DNA of 49,679 nucleotides from Bacteroidota bacterium. Lineage in GTDB: Bacteria > Bacteroidota > Bacteroidia > NS11-12g > UBA955. Below are positions 16,807 through 24,924 of the stretch, piece after piece (position 1 is the stretch's first letter; each line of letters starts with the position of its first letter). The DNA lies in the NCBI GenBank assembly GCA_030834125.1, contig JAURFW010000015.1, positions 1 to 49,679 of the forward strand, written 5' to 3'. The position numbers were made by a program, and so were the translations under genes. The notes under the pieces are model-generated. The model did not search any database. It had not been told where the DNA came from and saw only the letters and a list, made by a program, of their open reading frames with translations.

Positions 16807-17586
16807 AAAATCGCAATTTACAAAAACCTCACAACTCCTAATTATGCAATTGGTTTGAAAGAGCGAATAAGTTTATGCAACTTTGTAGAGTTGAAAAACT
16901 GGGAGTATCATACCGACAATAATAACGATGACCTAAAACTTATCGCTCTTAAAAGATCTGCGAGAGTTAATCAAATAGGGGTTAATTCTTTAGGTAAGGT
17001 TGAATATCATGTGGTTGATGATAAAAGCAAGATTGTTAAAGGCGGCCAATTTGCGGTATTAGATAATCCAATTCACATAGTTCCCGAGCCATTTTTAGGC
17101 GCTCAACCTCAAGGAATAAAATTAAATGTAAAAACTGAATTAATACCAGGTGTTTTTCTATGTTACGAGGGGAAGAATCGACAACATTTGTTTCAAGGAG
17201 TATTTCAGAAAGCAATTGAAATTTCACAACAAAATGCAAGTTTTACATTTGTTTGGCATCATGAGGGTGTGATGTATGTTATTTGCTTTAAAGAGAAGGA
17301 ATTTGTTTTTGGAAATATTTTCAATGTTGAAGATATGGCTGAATGTATTTACTTTTCATTAACAGCAATACAAGAAAGTACTATTTCCAATCTGGATTTT
17401 GAATTTTTAATTGATGGTGATTCCAATTGGATTCATGGTTATTCTGAACAATTATTACCAATGGGCTTAAAACCTTCACCTGTGCAGCATATGGAACTTT
17501 ACAATGGGTATTATAATTCTCCACAAAATCATATTGATTCTTATTTGTTTCAGTTGGTATCATGCGAGTTACCGGAGGAATATTAA
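16801..17586 (+). CDS. DUF3822-like protein (ASKHA-fold type), TTG start uncertain
   Basis: The 261-codon frame begins at TTG 16801; no in-frame ATG occurs in the first part, and the next in-frame alternative is TTG at 16855. The sequence has the general layout of DUF3822 proteins, which often precede rsmD in Bacteroidota: a strand region HIVPEPFL, a central LPGVFLCYE-like segment, a swapped second half (FTFVWHHEGVMYVICFKEKEFVFGN), then DMAECIYFSLTAIQE and a LIDGD strand. The family has no established function. It overlaps rsmD by 25 bp and the divergent M1 peptidase start by 6 bp. Assignment rests on layout and synteny more than on a motif. Confidence 0.65.
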   Translation: MHKIAIYKNLTTPNYAIGLKERISLCNFVELKNWEYHTDNNNDDLKLIALKRSARVNQIGVNSLGKVEYHVVDDKSKIVKGGQFAVLDNPIHIVPEPFLGAQPQGIKLNVKTELIPGVFLCYEGKNRQHLFQGVFQKAIEISQQNASFTFVWHHEGVMYVICFKEKEFVFGNIFNVEDMAECIYFSLTAIQESTISNLDFEFLIDGDSNWIHGYSEQLLPMGLKPSPVQHMELYNGYYNSPQNHIDSYLFQLVSCELPEEY

Positions 17587-18107
17587 AAGGAATGCAGTTT
17601 CCCCCCGGTTTTGCATCACATGTAAGACCTTCTACCGATAGAGTTAGGGAGAGTTTGTTTAATCAACTCATGCATCGGTATGATTTGGTTGGTATGGAAG
17701 TTTTAGACCTTTTTAGTGGCTCAGGAATAATTGCAGCTGAATTTTTCAGTAGAGGCGTAAATCAGGTGAATTCAATTGATTTAGACTTCAAGAATATTTC
17801 CTATCAAAAAGCCAGGAAAAAAGAAAGAGAGTTATTGGATAATTGGCATATTAATAAGGCCGATGTTTTTAAGTGGTTGAAGAATGATGACAGAAAATAC
17901 GATATCATTTTTGCTGATCCACCTTATGAAATGCCCGATTTAAATCTATTTCCTTTGAAGGTCGCTCATCGACTAAAAGAAGAAGGAATATTGATTTTTG
18001 AGCATCAACCCAACCTATCGTTTTCCTTACCTTTCGATCATCAAAAGGATTACGGTAGCACAACAATTAGTATATTCGTTGTTAGTCAATTAAAAAATGC
18101 AAAATAG
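17562..18107 (+). CDS. rsmD: 16S rRNA (guanine(966)-N(2))-methyltransferase RsmD
   Basis: RsmD methylates N2 of G966 in 16S rRNA on the assembled 30S subunit using SAM. The 181-residue protein has MRVTGGILKGMQF, RPSTDRVRESLFN, the SAM-binding VLDLFSGSGIIAAEFFSRG, an acidic IDLD strand end and the catalytic DPPY at 119-122, all in family order. It overlaps the upstream DUF3822 gene by 25 bp and the downstream coaD by 11 bp, so the three are translationally linked. Confidence 0.95.
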   Translation: MRVTGGILKGMQFPPGFASHVRPSTDRVRESLFNQLMHRYDLVGMEVLDLFSGSGIIAAEFFSRGVNQVNSIDLDFKNISYQKARKKERELLDNWHINKADVFKWLKNDDRKYDIIFADPPYEMPDLNLFPLKVAHRLKEEGILIFEHQPNLSFSLPFDHQKDYGSTTISIFVVSQLKNAK

Positions 18108-18561
18108 AATCGCGGTTTTTCCAGGATCATTTGACCCTGTAACAATTGGTCATGCAGACATAGTGAATAGAACTGCAGGATTATTTGATAAGATAATTAT
18201 TGCAGTTGGAGTAAATACACAAAAAAAGACTTTATTTAGCCTAGATCAGAGAATAGCTTGGTTAGAGAAAACTTTTGAGCATTTAACTCATGTTGAAGTT
18301 GCTAGTTATCAGGGTTTGACAGTTGATTTTTGTAAATCAAAAAATGCAAACTATATACTAAGGGGATTACGAAATTCGTCTGACTTTAACTACGAGACTC
18401 ACATTGCTCAATTAAACACGAATTTAGATTCAGAAATTGAGACAGTATTTGTACTCACCTCTCCAGAGTTGAGTTATATTTCGAGCACTTTGATAAGGGA
18501 CCTAATCATCCATAAGGGTGAGTACAAGAAATACTTGCCGGAAGGTATACAGATTAATTAG
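18097..18561 (+). CDS. coaD: Phosphopantetheine adenylyltransferase CoaD
   Basis: CoaD makes dephospho-CoA from ATP and 4'-phosphopantetheine, the penultimate step of CoA synthesis. The 154-residue protein carries the nucleotidyltransferase motif GSFDPVTIGHADI (the HxGH-type site around residues 16-19), LRGLRNSSDFNYE and the SYISSTLIRDL block that closes the active site. Length is normal for the family. It ends 5 nt before the end of the convergent NUDIX gene, leaving no room for a conventional terminator. Confidence 0.97.
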   Translation: MQNRIAVFPGSFDPVTIGHADIVNRTAGLFDKIIIAVGVNTQKKTLFSLDQRIAWLEKTFEHLTHVEVASYQGLTVDFCKSKNANYILRGLRNSSDFNYETHIAQLNTNLDSEIETVFVLTSPELSYISSTLIRDLIIHKGEYKKYLPEGIQIN

Positions 18562-18566
18562 ATACT

Positions 18567-19208
18567 TTACTCTACTTTTTTAGAAGTATTTAAGGCTTTA
18601 TCAATAATGTCTCTTACGCTTTTGTAGGTTTCAAATTCGGACGTTTCAAACCAATTTAATGATTCAAATTTTACTTCACTGATACCTTCTTCCGTCTGTG
18701 GTTTAAGGTTTGAATAGTTACTGCTATTCATCTTATACCAGTGCGTTTCCTTTAGAAAAATACTTTCTTCCTCTTGATACGCGTGATGTGTTTCTCCAAT
18801 TTTATCGGAGATATTAATCATATTAATACCAGTTTCTTCCATTACCTCACGCAGTGCCGCCGCTCTTTGGTCTTCGTGTTTTTCAATCTTACCCTTTGGC
18901 AAATCCCACAAGCCATTGCGTTTAATTACGAGCAGTTGATTGTCTTTATCAAAAACTAATCCTCCCGCTGCCTGTATTAGCGTATAGTCTGACGCAAACT
19001 CTTTAAATGTTTCAGCGGGATCTGGACTCATTAACCCGAAAGTCATTGGCTTTCCCCAGTTTTCACTATTTGCTAGGATGTTGAAACTTTTATGAATTTC
19101 ATCATCACCTATATAATACAGATTTGGTATTCCTCTCAGTGCTTCTTGAGAATCTGTTATAATGAGTGCACCCTCATTAAAGTAGATTTTGTAAGTTTGC
19201 GGCTCCAT
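18567..19208 (-). CDS. NUDIX hydrolase with an N-terminal extension
   Basis: The 213-residue protein has a complete Nudix box, GKIEKHEDQRAAALREVMEE followed by TGI, fitting Gx5Ex7REUxEExGU, and an upstream VIKRNGLWDLPKG strand. About 85 residues precede the Nudix fold (TYKIYFNEGALIITDS, LSPDPAETFKEFAS). This region recurs in Bacteroidota NUDIX proteins beside pyrE as I recall them, but it has no known function. Substrate unknown; a nucleotide or dinucleoside polyphosphate is typical. Its ATG shares two bases with the divergent pyrE ATG, and its TAATTTTG box lies inside pyrE. Confidence 0.9.
   Translation of the reverse strand: MEPQTYKIYFNEGALIITDSQEALRGIPNLYYIGDDEIHKSFNILANSENWGKPMTFGLMSPDPAETFKEFASDYTLIQAAGGLVFDKDNQLLVIKRNGLWDLPKGKIEKHEDQRAAALREVMEETGINMINISDKIGETHHAYQEEESIFLKETHWYKMNSSNYSNLKPQTEEGISEVKFESLNWFETSEFETYKSVRDIIDKALNTSKKVE
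19192..19199 (+). promoter_or_regulatory. -7 promoter box TAAGTTTG for pyrE, inside the NUDIX coding region
   Basis: Perfect TAnnTTTG match ending 7 nt before the pyrE ATG at 19207. It lies within the first codons of the divergent NUDIX gene. Confidence 0.55.
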
Positions 19209-19842
19209 GTCACATCAAAGTGCAAAATTAGCAAAATTTCTATTGGAAATAAAGGCCGTTAAACTATCTCCGTCGAATCCTTTCATATGGACCTCGGGAA
19301 TACAGTCTCCAATTTATTGTGATAACCGTATGGTTTTATCATATCCCAATGTTCGTGAATTTGTTGCCGAAGAGCTAGCAAATTTGGTCAAAGAACATTT
19401 TTCAGATTCAAACAAAATTGCAGGAATTGCAACTGCGGGAATTGCACACGGGATGCTTTGTGCTGATCGATTAGGAATGTCCTATTGTTATGTTCGCCCT
19501 GAACCCAAAAAACATGGTTTAAAAAATCAAGTAGAGGGTCAATTACAGGAAGGTGATAGAGTAGTGCTTATAGAGGATTTGATTTCTACAGGAAAAAGTT
19601 CATTTCAAGCCGTAGAGGGAGTAAGAAATGCAGGTGGGATCGTTGTTGGAGTTATTGCTTTATTTACATATGGATTTGATGAGGCAAAAAAACGTTTTGA
19701 AGATGAGGGAATTTCGGTGTATACAATATCAGATTTTTCTACATTAGCAGAAGTAGCTGCTAAGGAAGGATATATCAACGATGAAGATATTGAGAAGGTA
19801 AAAAACTTTGCGAAGAACCCAAAAAGTTGGGGTTCTAATTAA
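19207..19842 (+). CDS. pyrE: Orotate phosphoribosyltransferase PyrE
   Basis: PyrE transfers phosphoribose from PRPP to orotate, giving OMP in de novo pyrimidine synthesis. The 211-residue protein has the N-terminal FIWTSGIQSPIYCDNR, the substrate loop region YVRPEPKKHG, and the PRPP-binding motif VVLIEDLISTGKS at 119-131. It is intact and of usual length. Its start codon overlaps the divergent NUDIX start by two bases, and its stop overlaps the convergent AlkD-like stop by four. It is therefore packed on both sides with no intergenic DNA, and its promoter box must sit in its neighbour's coding sequence. Confidence 0.97.
   Translation: MSHQSAKLAKFLLEIKAVKLSPSNPFIWTSGIQSPIYCDNRMVLSYPNVREFVAEELANLVKEHFSDSNKIAGIATAGIAHGMLCADRLGMSYCYVRPEPKKHGLKNQVEGQLQEGDRVVLIEDLISTGKSSFQAVEGVRNAGGIVVGVIALFTYGFDEAKKRFEDEGISVYTISDFSTLAEVAAKEGYINDEDIEKVKNFAKNPKSWGSN
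19223..19230 (-). promoter_or_regulatory. -7 promoter box TAATTTTG for the NUDIX gene, inside pyrE
   Basis: Perfect TAnnTTTG match on the minus strand, 14 nt before the NUDIX ATG at 19208 and within pyrE codons 6-8. Confidence 0.5.
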
Positions 19843-20513
19843 TTAAAGTGTTTCAAGGCCTCTCTTTTGGATAGGGGTTTTAGGGGATATTTTTCAACAA
19901 AATCTAATACCCAATTCGGATTCGTTTTGGCATATTGTCGTAATGCCCAACCAATGGATTTTTGAATAAAAAACTCTTTTGATTCGGTGTGTGGAAGGAT
20001 TGAAAATTCTAACAATTCAACATTTGTATCAGATTTAAAACCCAACTGTGAAATAATAGCACTTCGATTGATCCACATGTTTTCATGGGCCGTATATTCA
20101 TGTATTTTCTGTTCCATGATCTGTGGATTATTATGTATAATTTCTCCTAGATTTTTCCCAGCTAACATATCTACAGTATCCCACCAACTTTTGGTGATAA
20201 TTAGTTCTTCAATAAATGGAAGATCCTCAACTAATAACCATTTTTTGCGTTTTCCAAGTATTTCAAGAGCAACATATTGAAATTCTCTCTGTTCTTGATT
20301 CCACAATTGCTTAACCCAGTTTTTCAATTCTATTCTATCCATGGGTTTCCATTTTGAGTATAATTCAGCTTCTGCTAGTTTTCTGGATGGGGAACTTACT
20401 CCAAAATACACGAAATGATTTTTCATGTATTTTTCCATATTTGGTTTCTTTTCTGTGTTGGCGCGTTTTTTTAGGCTAACTTTTAATATGTTTAATTGAT
20501 CTGTAAATTCCAT
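19839..20513 (-). CDS. AlkD-like DNA alkylation repair protein (HEAT-repeat DNA glycosylase)
   Basis: The 224-residue, mostly helical protein fits the AlkD/AlkC HEAT-repeat glycosylases that remove bulky or cationic N-alkyl purines. The segment KSWWDTVDMLAGKNLG carries the Trp-Trp-Asp pattern whose Asp is catalytic in AlkD. NMWINRSAIISQLGF carries the DNA-contacting Arg, and the last repeat IQKSIGWALRQYAKTNPNWV is typical. No membrane segments. It converges with pyrE with a four-base overlap of the ends. A one-mismatch promoter box (TACTTTCG) lies 12 nt upstream of the start. Confidence 0.9.
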   Translation of the reverse strand: MEFTDQLNILKVSLKKRANTEKKPNMEKYMKNHFVYFGVSSPSRKLAEAELYSKWKPMDRIELKNWVKQLWNQEQREFQYVALEILGKRKKWLLVEDLPFIEELIITKSWWDTVDMLAGKNLGEIIHNNPQIMEQKIHEYTAHENMWINRSAIISQLGFKSDTNVELLEFSILPHTESKEFFIQKSIGWALRQYAKTNPNWVLDFVEKYPLKPLSKREALKHFN

Positions 20514-20525
20514 AATTTCCTTCTA

Positions 20526-20533
20526 CGAAAGTA
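20526..20533 (-). promoter_or_regulatory. Possible -7 box (7/8) for the AlkD-like gene
   Basis: TACTTTCG on the minus strand, one mismatch from TAnnTTTG, 12 nt before ATG 20513. Confidence 0.35.
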
Positions 20534-20579
20534 ATGGAATTAACCACCAATTTTATACCTATTTGTCAAGTGCAAAATG

Positions 20580-20587
20580 TATATTTG
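20580..20587 (+). promoter_or_regulatory. -7 promoter box TATATTTG for the DUF4197 lipoprotein gene
   Basis: Perfect TAnnTTTG match ending 6 nt before ATG 20594. It lies inside the longer possible frame that begins at 20534, so it argues against that longer start. Confidence 0.6.
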
Positions 20588-20593
20588 AATGCT

Positions 20594-21370
20594 ATGAAAT
20601 GGAAATTATTTTATCTTATATTGGTAGGATTAGCAGTAGGGTCTTGCGATGTATTAAATCAAACTGCTGGTGATATTGCCAATGAAGCTATAACGCAAAT
20701 TCCAACCGGTGTACAAACCAAACCTCAGTTGACTTCAGGTGAGGCAGCAGGAGGTCTTAAAGAAGCACTAATAAAGGGTGTTGTTAATGGTACCGATAGA
20801 CTTGGGCAGGTTGGAGCATTTGCAAATAATCCAAGTTTGAAGATTTTATTACCCCCAGAAGTTCAAAAAATTGAATCTAAAATAAGAGATAATGTAATTT
20901 TAAATAGAGTAGTTGGGCCTGAGTTAGATAAAGCTGTGGAAGCTATGAATAAAGGAGCTGAAAATTCTATGAAATTGGCAACTCCGGTGTTCAAAAAAGC
21001 GATTACAAACATGACTTTTTCTGATGCAATGAATATTTTAACCGGAGGAGACGGAGCGGCAACTCAATATTTGAAATCTTCTACAGAAACTGAATTACAG
21101 GGATTATTCAAGCCCGAGGTTAAGAAAGCCTTGGATGAGGTTAAGTTGAATGATATTTGGAATCCAGTAGTTACAAAGATTAACAAGAATAAAGCAATTT
21201 TGGGGTTGGATACTGATATTCAAACTGACTTAAATCAATACGTAACTGAGAAAGCAACATCAGCTCTATTTACTGAAATTGAGCAAGAGGAAAATCAGAT
21301 TAGAAAAGACCCAATTCAGAGATCATCTGAATTATTAAAAAAAGTATTTGATTACGCCGACAAACATTAA
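20594..21370 (+). CDS. DUF4197 family lipoprotein
   Basis: Starting at ATG 20594, the 258-residue product has a signal and a lipobox ending at Cys18 (GLAVGSC). The rest matches the DUF4197 layout: EAAGGLKEALIKGVVNGTDRLG near the start, NPSLKILLPPE, VVGPELDKAVEAMNKGAE, and the region FSDAMNILTGGDGAATQYL followed by LF-P-KALDEV. These helical proteins are found in the periplasm or outer membrane of many Gram-negative bacteria, with no known function. The ATG at 20534 would add 20 residues before the signal and would put the promoter box inside the gene. It is the first gene before the TonB receptor (21-nt gap), so co-transcription is possible. Confidence 0.85.
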   Translation: MKWKLFYLILVGLAVGSCDVLNQTAGDIANEAITQIPTGVQTKPQLTSGEAAGGLKEALIKGVVNGTDRLGQVGAFANNPSLKILLPPEVQKIESKIRDNVILNRVVGPELDKAVEAMNKGAENSMKLATPVFKKAITNMTFSDAMNILTGGDGAATQYLKSSTETELQGLFKPEVKKALDEVKLNDIWNPVVTKINKNKAILGLDTDIQTDLNQYVTEKATSALFTEIEQEENQIRKDPIQRSSELLKKVFDYADKH

Positions 21371-21391
21371 TCCGTAGAGTGGATACTTCGA

Positions 21392-24028
21392 TTGAAATTT
21401 TCTCATGTCATACTGATTTTATTTGCGTTTATTGCAACTCTTAACGGTTGGGCACAAAGCATAGAATCCCTTGAGGAGAAAATCGACTTTGAGTATACTG
21501 GAAGAGATTTTCGAGAAATTCTGAGTCAATTTGAAGAAAAAACGGGATATTATTTTCAATTTGAGTCGGAATTGTTACCTAAAAAGAAGAATTTTAGATT
21601 TTCATATAGAAACAGAAAAGCGAGTATTATTCTGCAAGATATTCTTCAACAATCTGGTCTTAATTATAAAAAAGTAGTAGGTAAATCTTTAATTCTAACA
21701 AGGTGGAATCCAAAGGCTGAGGTATTGCAAATAAGTGGTAGGGTTAGCAATATAAACAATAGAGAAAGGATTGTGAATGCGAGTATTATTATTGAAGGAA
21801 GTGATGTAGTTGTCTATACTAATTCTCAGGGAATTTTTCAATTTAGTTCTCAAAAAAGTCCTGTGATTATTACCGCATATTCACCGGGTTTTTACCCTTT
21901 TCAAGATACAATATCGGGTATAGGTAAAAGTTATTACCTAGATGTAACTCTTCGCCCTGAAATTGATAGGATGCAAGTTGCGGAAGTTGTTGCAGAAAGT
22001 TCTAAAAAACTACCGTCTATAGAGAATGGTGAATTAGGGGTCTTAAATGTATCAGGTAAGCAATTGAAAAACATGAGTCATTTACTGGGTGAGCCAGATA
22101 TTTTAAGGATGTTGAGTTTAAATCCTGGAGTTGTGGGTGGAAGTGAGGGTGTATTTGGAATGTATGTTAGAGGAGGAGCTGCTGATCAGAATCTTATTTT
22201 ATTAGATGGGGTTCCGATTTATAATCCATATCATTTATTCGGTGTATTCGGTGTTTTTAATGGAGATATAGTAAAAAATACAACCTTTCATCGTGGATCA
22301 TTTCCCGCAAAAAATGGTGGAAGAATGAGCTCAATAATAGATATAACCTCCAGAGAAGGGAGTCCTGAAAAATGGGAAACGGAAGCTTCTGTAGGTATTT
22401 TATCAAGCAGAATATACACAGGGGGACCTTTGTTAAGTGATAAAACTACATTGTTTCTATCTGCTCGCAGAAGTTTTTTTGATTTTCTTGTAAAGCCGGC
22501 AATTTCGTTATTCCCAGCCTTGAGTAATCAAATAGTAAATCGATATAATTTCTGGGATATTAATGCCAAATTAACCCATAGGTTTACCAATAAAAGTCGA
22601 ATGAGCTTATCTTATTATTCGGGACAAGACTTTTCAGGGTTGGTAGATAGAGTAAGCTCAGGTGATGATAAGAATTTTTTGAGGGAAAATATAGAAGATG
22701 TTTCTTATTGGGGAAATGAACTATTAAGTCTTAATTGGGATGTAATGACTTCTCCTAGTAGTAATTTAATAGTAAAGGCTTACTACACTAACTATGATTT
22801 TAGTCATCAACATTTATATTCAAGAGTAATTGGGGAGGGTTTTAGTTCATTAGTTGAGCGATCAGATTTTATTGTTTCAAATGGTATTTACGATTACGAG
22901 GCGTCAATTCATTTTGCAAAAAACTGGAAGGACCGTATTAAATCTGAAACTGGAATGGGCTATATATATCATAGTTTTTTACCCAATCAAAGAAGTATTG
23001 TTACTGAAATTGATGGTGTAAGAATAACTAATAATGTAAATGACAACCCTGTAAACACACCAGAGTATTATGCATATTCTGAATTACAGATGCAGCTTGG
23101 TTATTTTGGGAATTATAATCTTGGAATTAGGGCAAGTTATTATGATTTAGGGTTGAATCAATTCTATCTGTTACCAGAACCTAGATTAAAGGCCAAATGG
23201 GACATAGGTAGAAGTTCTTGGATTAATTTTAGTCTTTCACAGAATAGACAATTTTTTCACCAGTTAAACAACCTTACCATGGGGCTTCCTTCGGACTTAT
23301 GGGTCCCATCTACTGCAAATTATCGCCCAGCAAAAGCTACTCAACGAACATTAGGAATTGCCCATCAAATAAATAAGGAATACCAGTTTAGTGTAGAGGT
23401 CTTCGAAAAGACATTCCAGGATATTCTAGAATATAACGAGGACGCTATATACATAACATCAAATTTAGATTGGGAAAATTCAGTAACTTCTGGAGCAGGT
23501 AATGTTAGAGGATTTGAATTTTTATTTGAAAAAACAACTGGAAGATTAACAGGGTATTTGACATATACTTGGATGAAAAATCTACGCAGTTTTATTGAAA
23601 TCAATAATGGTAAGGAATTTCCAGCCCGTTATGATAGGCGTCACAGTATTTATGCTATGCTTAATTATAGAGTCAATTCAGATTGGGCATTCTCTGCTAA
23701 CTTTATTTTTAATACTGGTTTTGCTTACACTCTGCCTATCGGTGTTTACTCTTCAACAACAAGCAGTGATCCTGCTCAAGAAGTATTTATTTATGGTGAA
23801 AGGAATAATTCTCGTACTATCTCAAATCATAGAGTAGATTTTTCGTTTACTAAAAAAGCCAGTTTTTTTGGATATGATTCTAAATGGATTTTTGGTGTGT
23901 ACAATGCCTACAATAGAAAAAATCCGTTTTATATAAACCTTGGATTAGGACAACAAGGAAATAGAACATTATATCAAGTGAGTCTGCTGCCTTTAATGCC
24001 TTTTATTAATTATCAATTGAAATTCTAA
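21392..24028 (+). CDS. TonB-dependent receptor with N-terminal STN and carboxypeptidase-regulatory domains
   Basis: The 878-residue receptor starts at TTG 21392 (MKFSHVILILFAF), giving a proper signal peptide. Residues about 25-105 form an STN (secretin/TonB N-terminal) domain. A carboxypeptidase regulatory-like domain follows (about 110-195, ISGRVSNINNRERIVNASIIIEG). The plug contains MYVRGGAADQNLILLDGVPIYNPYHLFG, and a 22-strand barrel runs to INYQLKF with a terminal Phe. It imports an unknown substrate across the outer membrane with TonB-ExbBD energy. An STN domain usually signals to a FecR/anti-sigma partner, but none is encoded nearby. Its stop overlaps the start of the DUF4249 lipoprotein gene (TAATG), the standard partner in Bacteroidota. 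Confidence 0.93.
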   Translation: MKFSHVILILFAFIATLNGWAQSIESLEEKIDFEYTGRDFREILSQFEEKTGYYFQFESELLPKKKNFRFSYRNRKASIILQDILQQSGLNYKKVVGKSLILTRWNPKAEVLQISGRVSNINNRERIVNASIIIEGSDVVVYTNSQGIFQFSSQKSPVIITAYSPGFYPFQDTISGIGKSYYLDVTLRPEIDRMQVAEVVAESSKKLPSIENGELGVLNVSGKQLKNMSHLLGEPDILRMLSLNPGVVGGSEGVFGMYVRGGAADQNLILLDGVPIYNPYHLFGVFGVFNGDIVKNTTFHRGSFPAKNGGRMSSIIDITSREGSPEKWETEASVGILSSRIYTGGPLLSDKTTLFLSARRSFFDFLVKPAISLFPALSNQIVNRYNFWDINAKLTHRFTNKSRMSLSYYSGQDFSGLVDRVSSGDDKNFLRENIEDVSYWGNELLSLNWDVMTSPSSNLIVKAYYTNYDFSHQHLYSRVIGEGFSSLVERSDFIVSNGIYDYEASIHFAKNWKDRIKSETGMGYIYHSFLPNQRSIVTEIDGVRITNNVNDNPVNTPEYYAYSELQMQLGYFGNYNLGIRASYYDLGLNQFYLLPEPRLKAKWDIGRSSWINFSLSQNRQFFHQLNNLTMGLPSDLWVPSTANYRPAKATQRTLGIAHQINKEYQFSVEVFEKTFQDILEYNEDAIYITSNLDWENSVTSGAGNVRGFEFLFEKTTGRLTGYLTYTWMKNLRSFIEINNGKEFPARYDRRHSIYAMLNYRVNSDWAFSANFIFNTGFAYTLPIGVYSSTTSSDPAQEVFIYGERNNSRTISNHRVDFSFTKKASFFGYDSKWIFGVYNAYNRKNPFYINLGLGQQGNRTLYQVSLLPLMPFINYQLKF

Positions 24029-24924
24029 TGAAGTTATTTGGATTAATAGGAGTTTCAATTTTGTTGACATTTACATCATGTGTGAAAGAATTGGATTATT
24101 ACAATAATCAAAAATTAGATGTAAAAGCGTCCTTACATACCTTTCTTAATCCAGATAGTACATCTTCAATAGAATTGAATAGAGTTGTAAATATAACTGA
24201 GAACATTACAGGTATTGATGATGCTGTAATTGAAATTACTAATGTTACAAATAGCGTTAAGTCTAACTTTCTTCATTCAAAGGATGGCACCTACTCTGGA
24301 GTTATTAAAATTGCCTCAAATGACATCCTTACCCTTAATGTTCAATGGAATGACCAACAATATTTTGCACAAACTATTGTCCCAAATAAGCCTTTGATAG
24401 ATACTGCATTTTCTGAATTAAATTTTGTGGGTAGTGTAGGATATACTCGTCTCTTTAATTTTACGCTTAAGGACTTAGCAGCGAGTAATGACTTTTATCG
24501 TTTGTATTTAATGACAAAGAAAATGGTTTACACATTAAATACAAATAATGCAATAATTGACAGCAATATTATTTGGGAAAAGTCCAGTATTTCGGGAGAG
24601 GAAATAGGATTTATTAGAAATTCATATAATACATACTCAACCAAAGAACTTTTGTTTTCCGATGAGAGTTTCAATGGACTAACATCATCTTTTGTATTCT
24701 ACTTAACAAAGCCCGATAATGAGTCTAATTCAAAGGTAATTCAGCATAGAATTGTATTAGAAAACTTACCTGTAGAGTTATTTGATTATTATAATTCTAG
24801 AAATGCGCATTTGTGGCAACAAAGTTCAATTACTCAAAACCCAACGCCATTAAGTGGAAATATTCCCAAAATGTATGGTGTTTTTTCAGCATATAACCTA
24901 ACTGAATACTTATTGAATTATTGA
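24028..24924 (+). CDS. DUF4249 family lipoprotein, partner of the TonB receptor
   Basis: A 298-residue lipoprotein with lipobox Cys18 (LLTFTSCVKEL). The body is beta-rich, with the family's opening LDVKASLHTFLNPDSTSSIELNR, an ISDAVIEI-like strand (GIDDAVIEITNVTNS) and a Y-rich ending MYGVFSAYNLTEYLL. DUF4249 proteins sit next to TonB-dependent receptors in many Bacteroidota and are thought to be surface or periplasmic accessory proteins; ligand unknown. The start codon shares its A with the receptor stop codon, so translation is coupled. The convergent CNNM transporter gene overlaps its last 7 bp. Confidence 0.85.
   Translation: MKLFGLIGVSILLTFTSCVKELDYYNNQKLDVKASLHTFLNPDSTSSIELNRVVNITENITGIDDAVIEITNVTNSVKSNFLHSKDGTYSGVIKIASNDILTLNVQWNDQQYFAQTIVPNKPLIDTAFSELNFVGSVGYTRLFNFTLKDLAASNDFYRLYLMTKKMVYTLNTNNAIIDSNIIWEKSSISGEEIGFIRNSYNTYSTKELLFSDESFNGLTSSFVFYLTKPDNESNSKVIQHRIVLENLPVELFDYYNSRNAHLWQQSSITQNPTPLSGNIPKMYGVFSAYNLTEYLLNY

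Noticed and set aside
20534-20593. Longer DUF4197 start at 20534
   Set aside because: It would place 20 residues before the lipoprotein signal and a promoter box within the gene.
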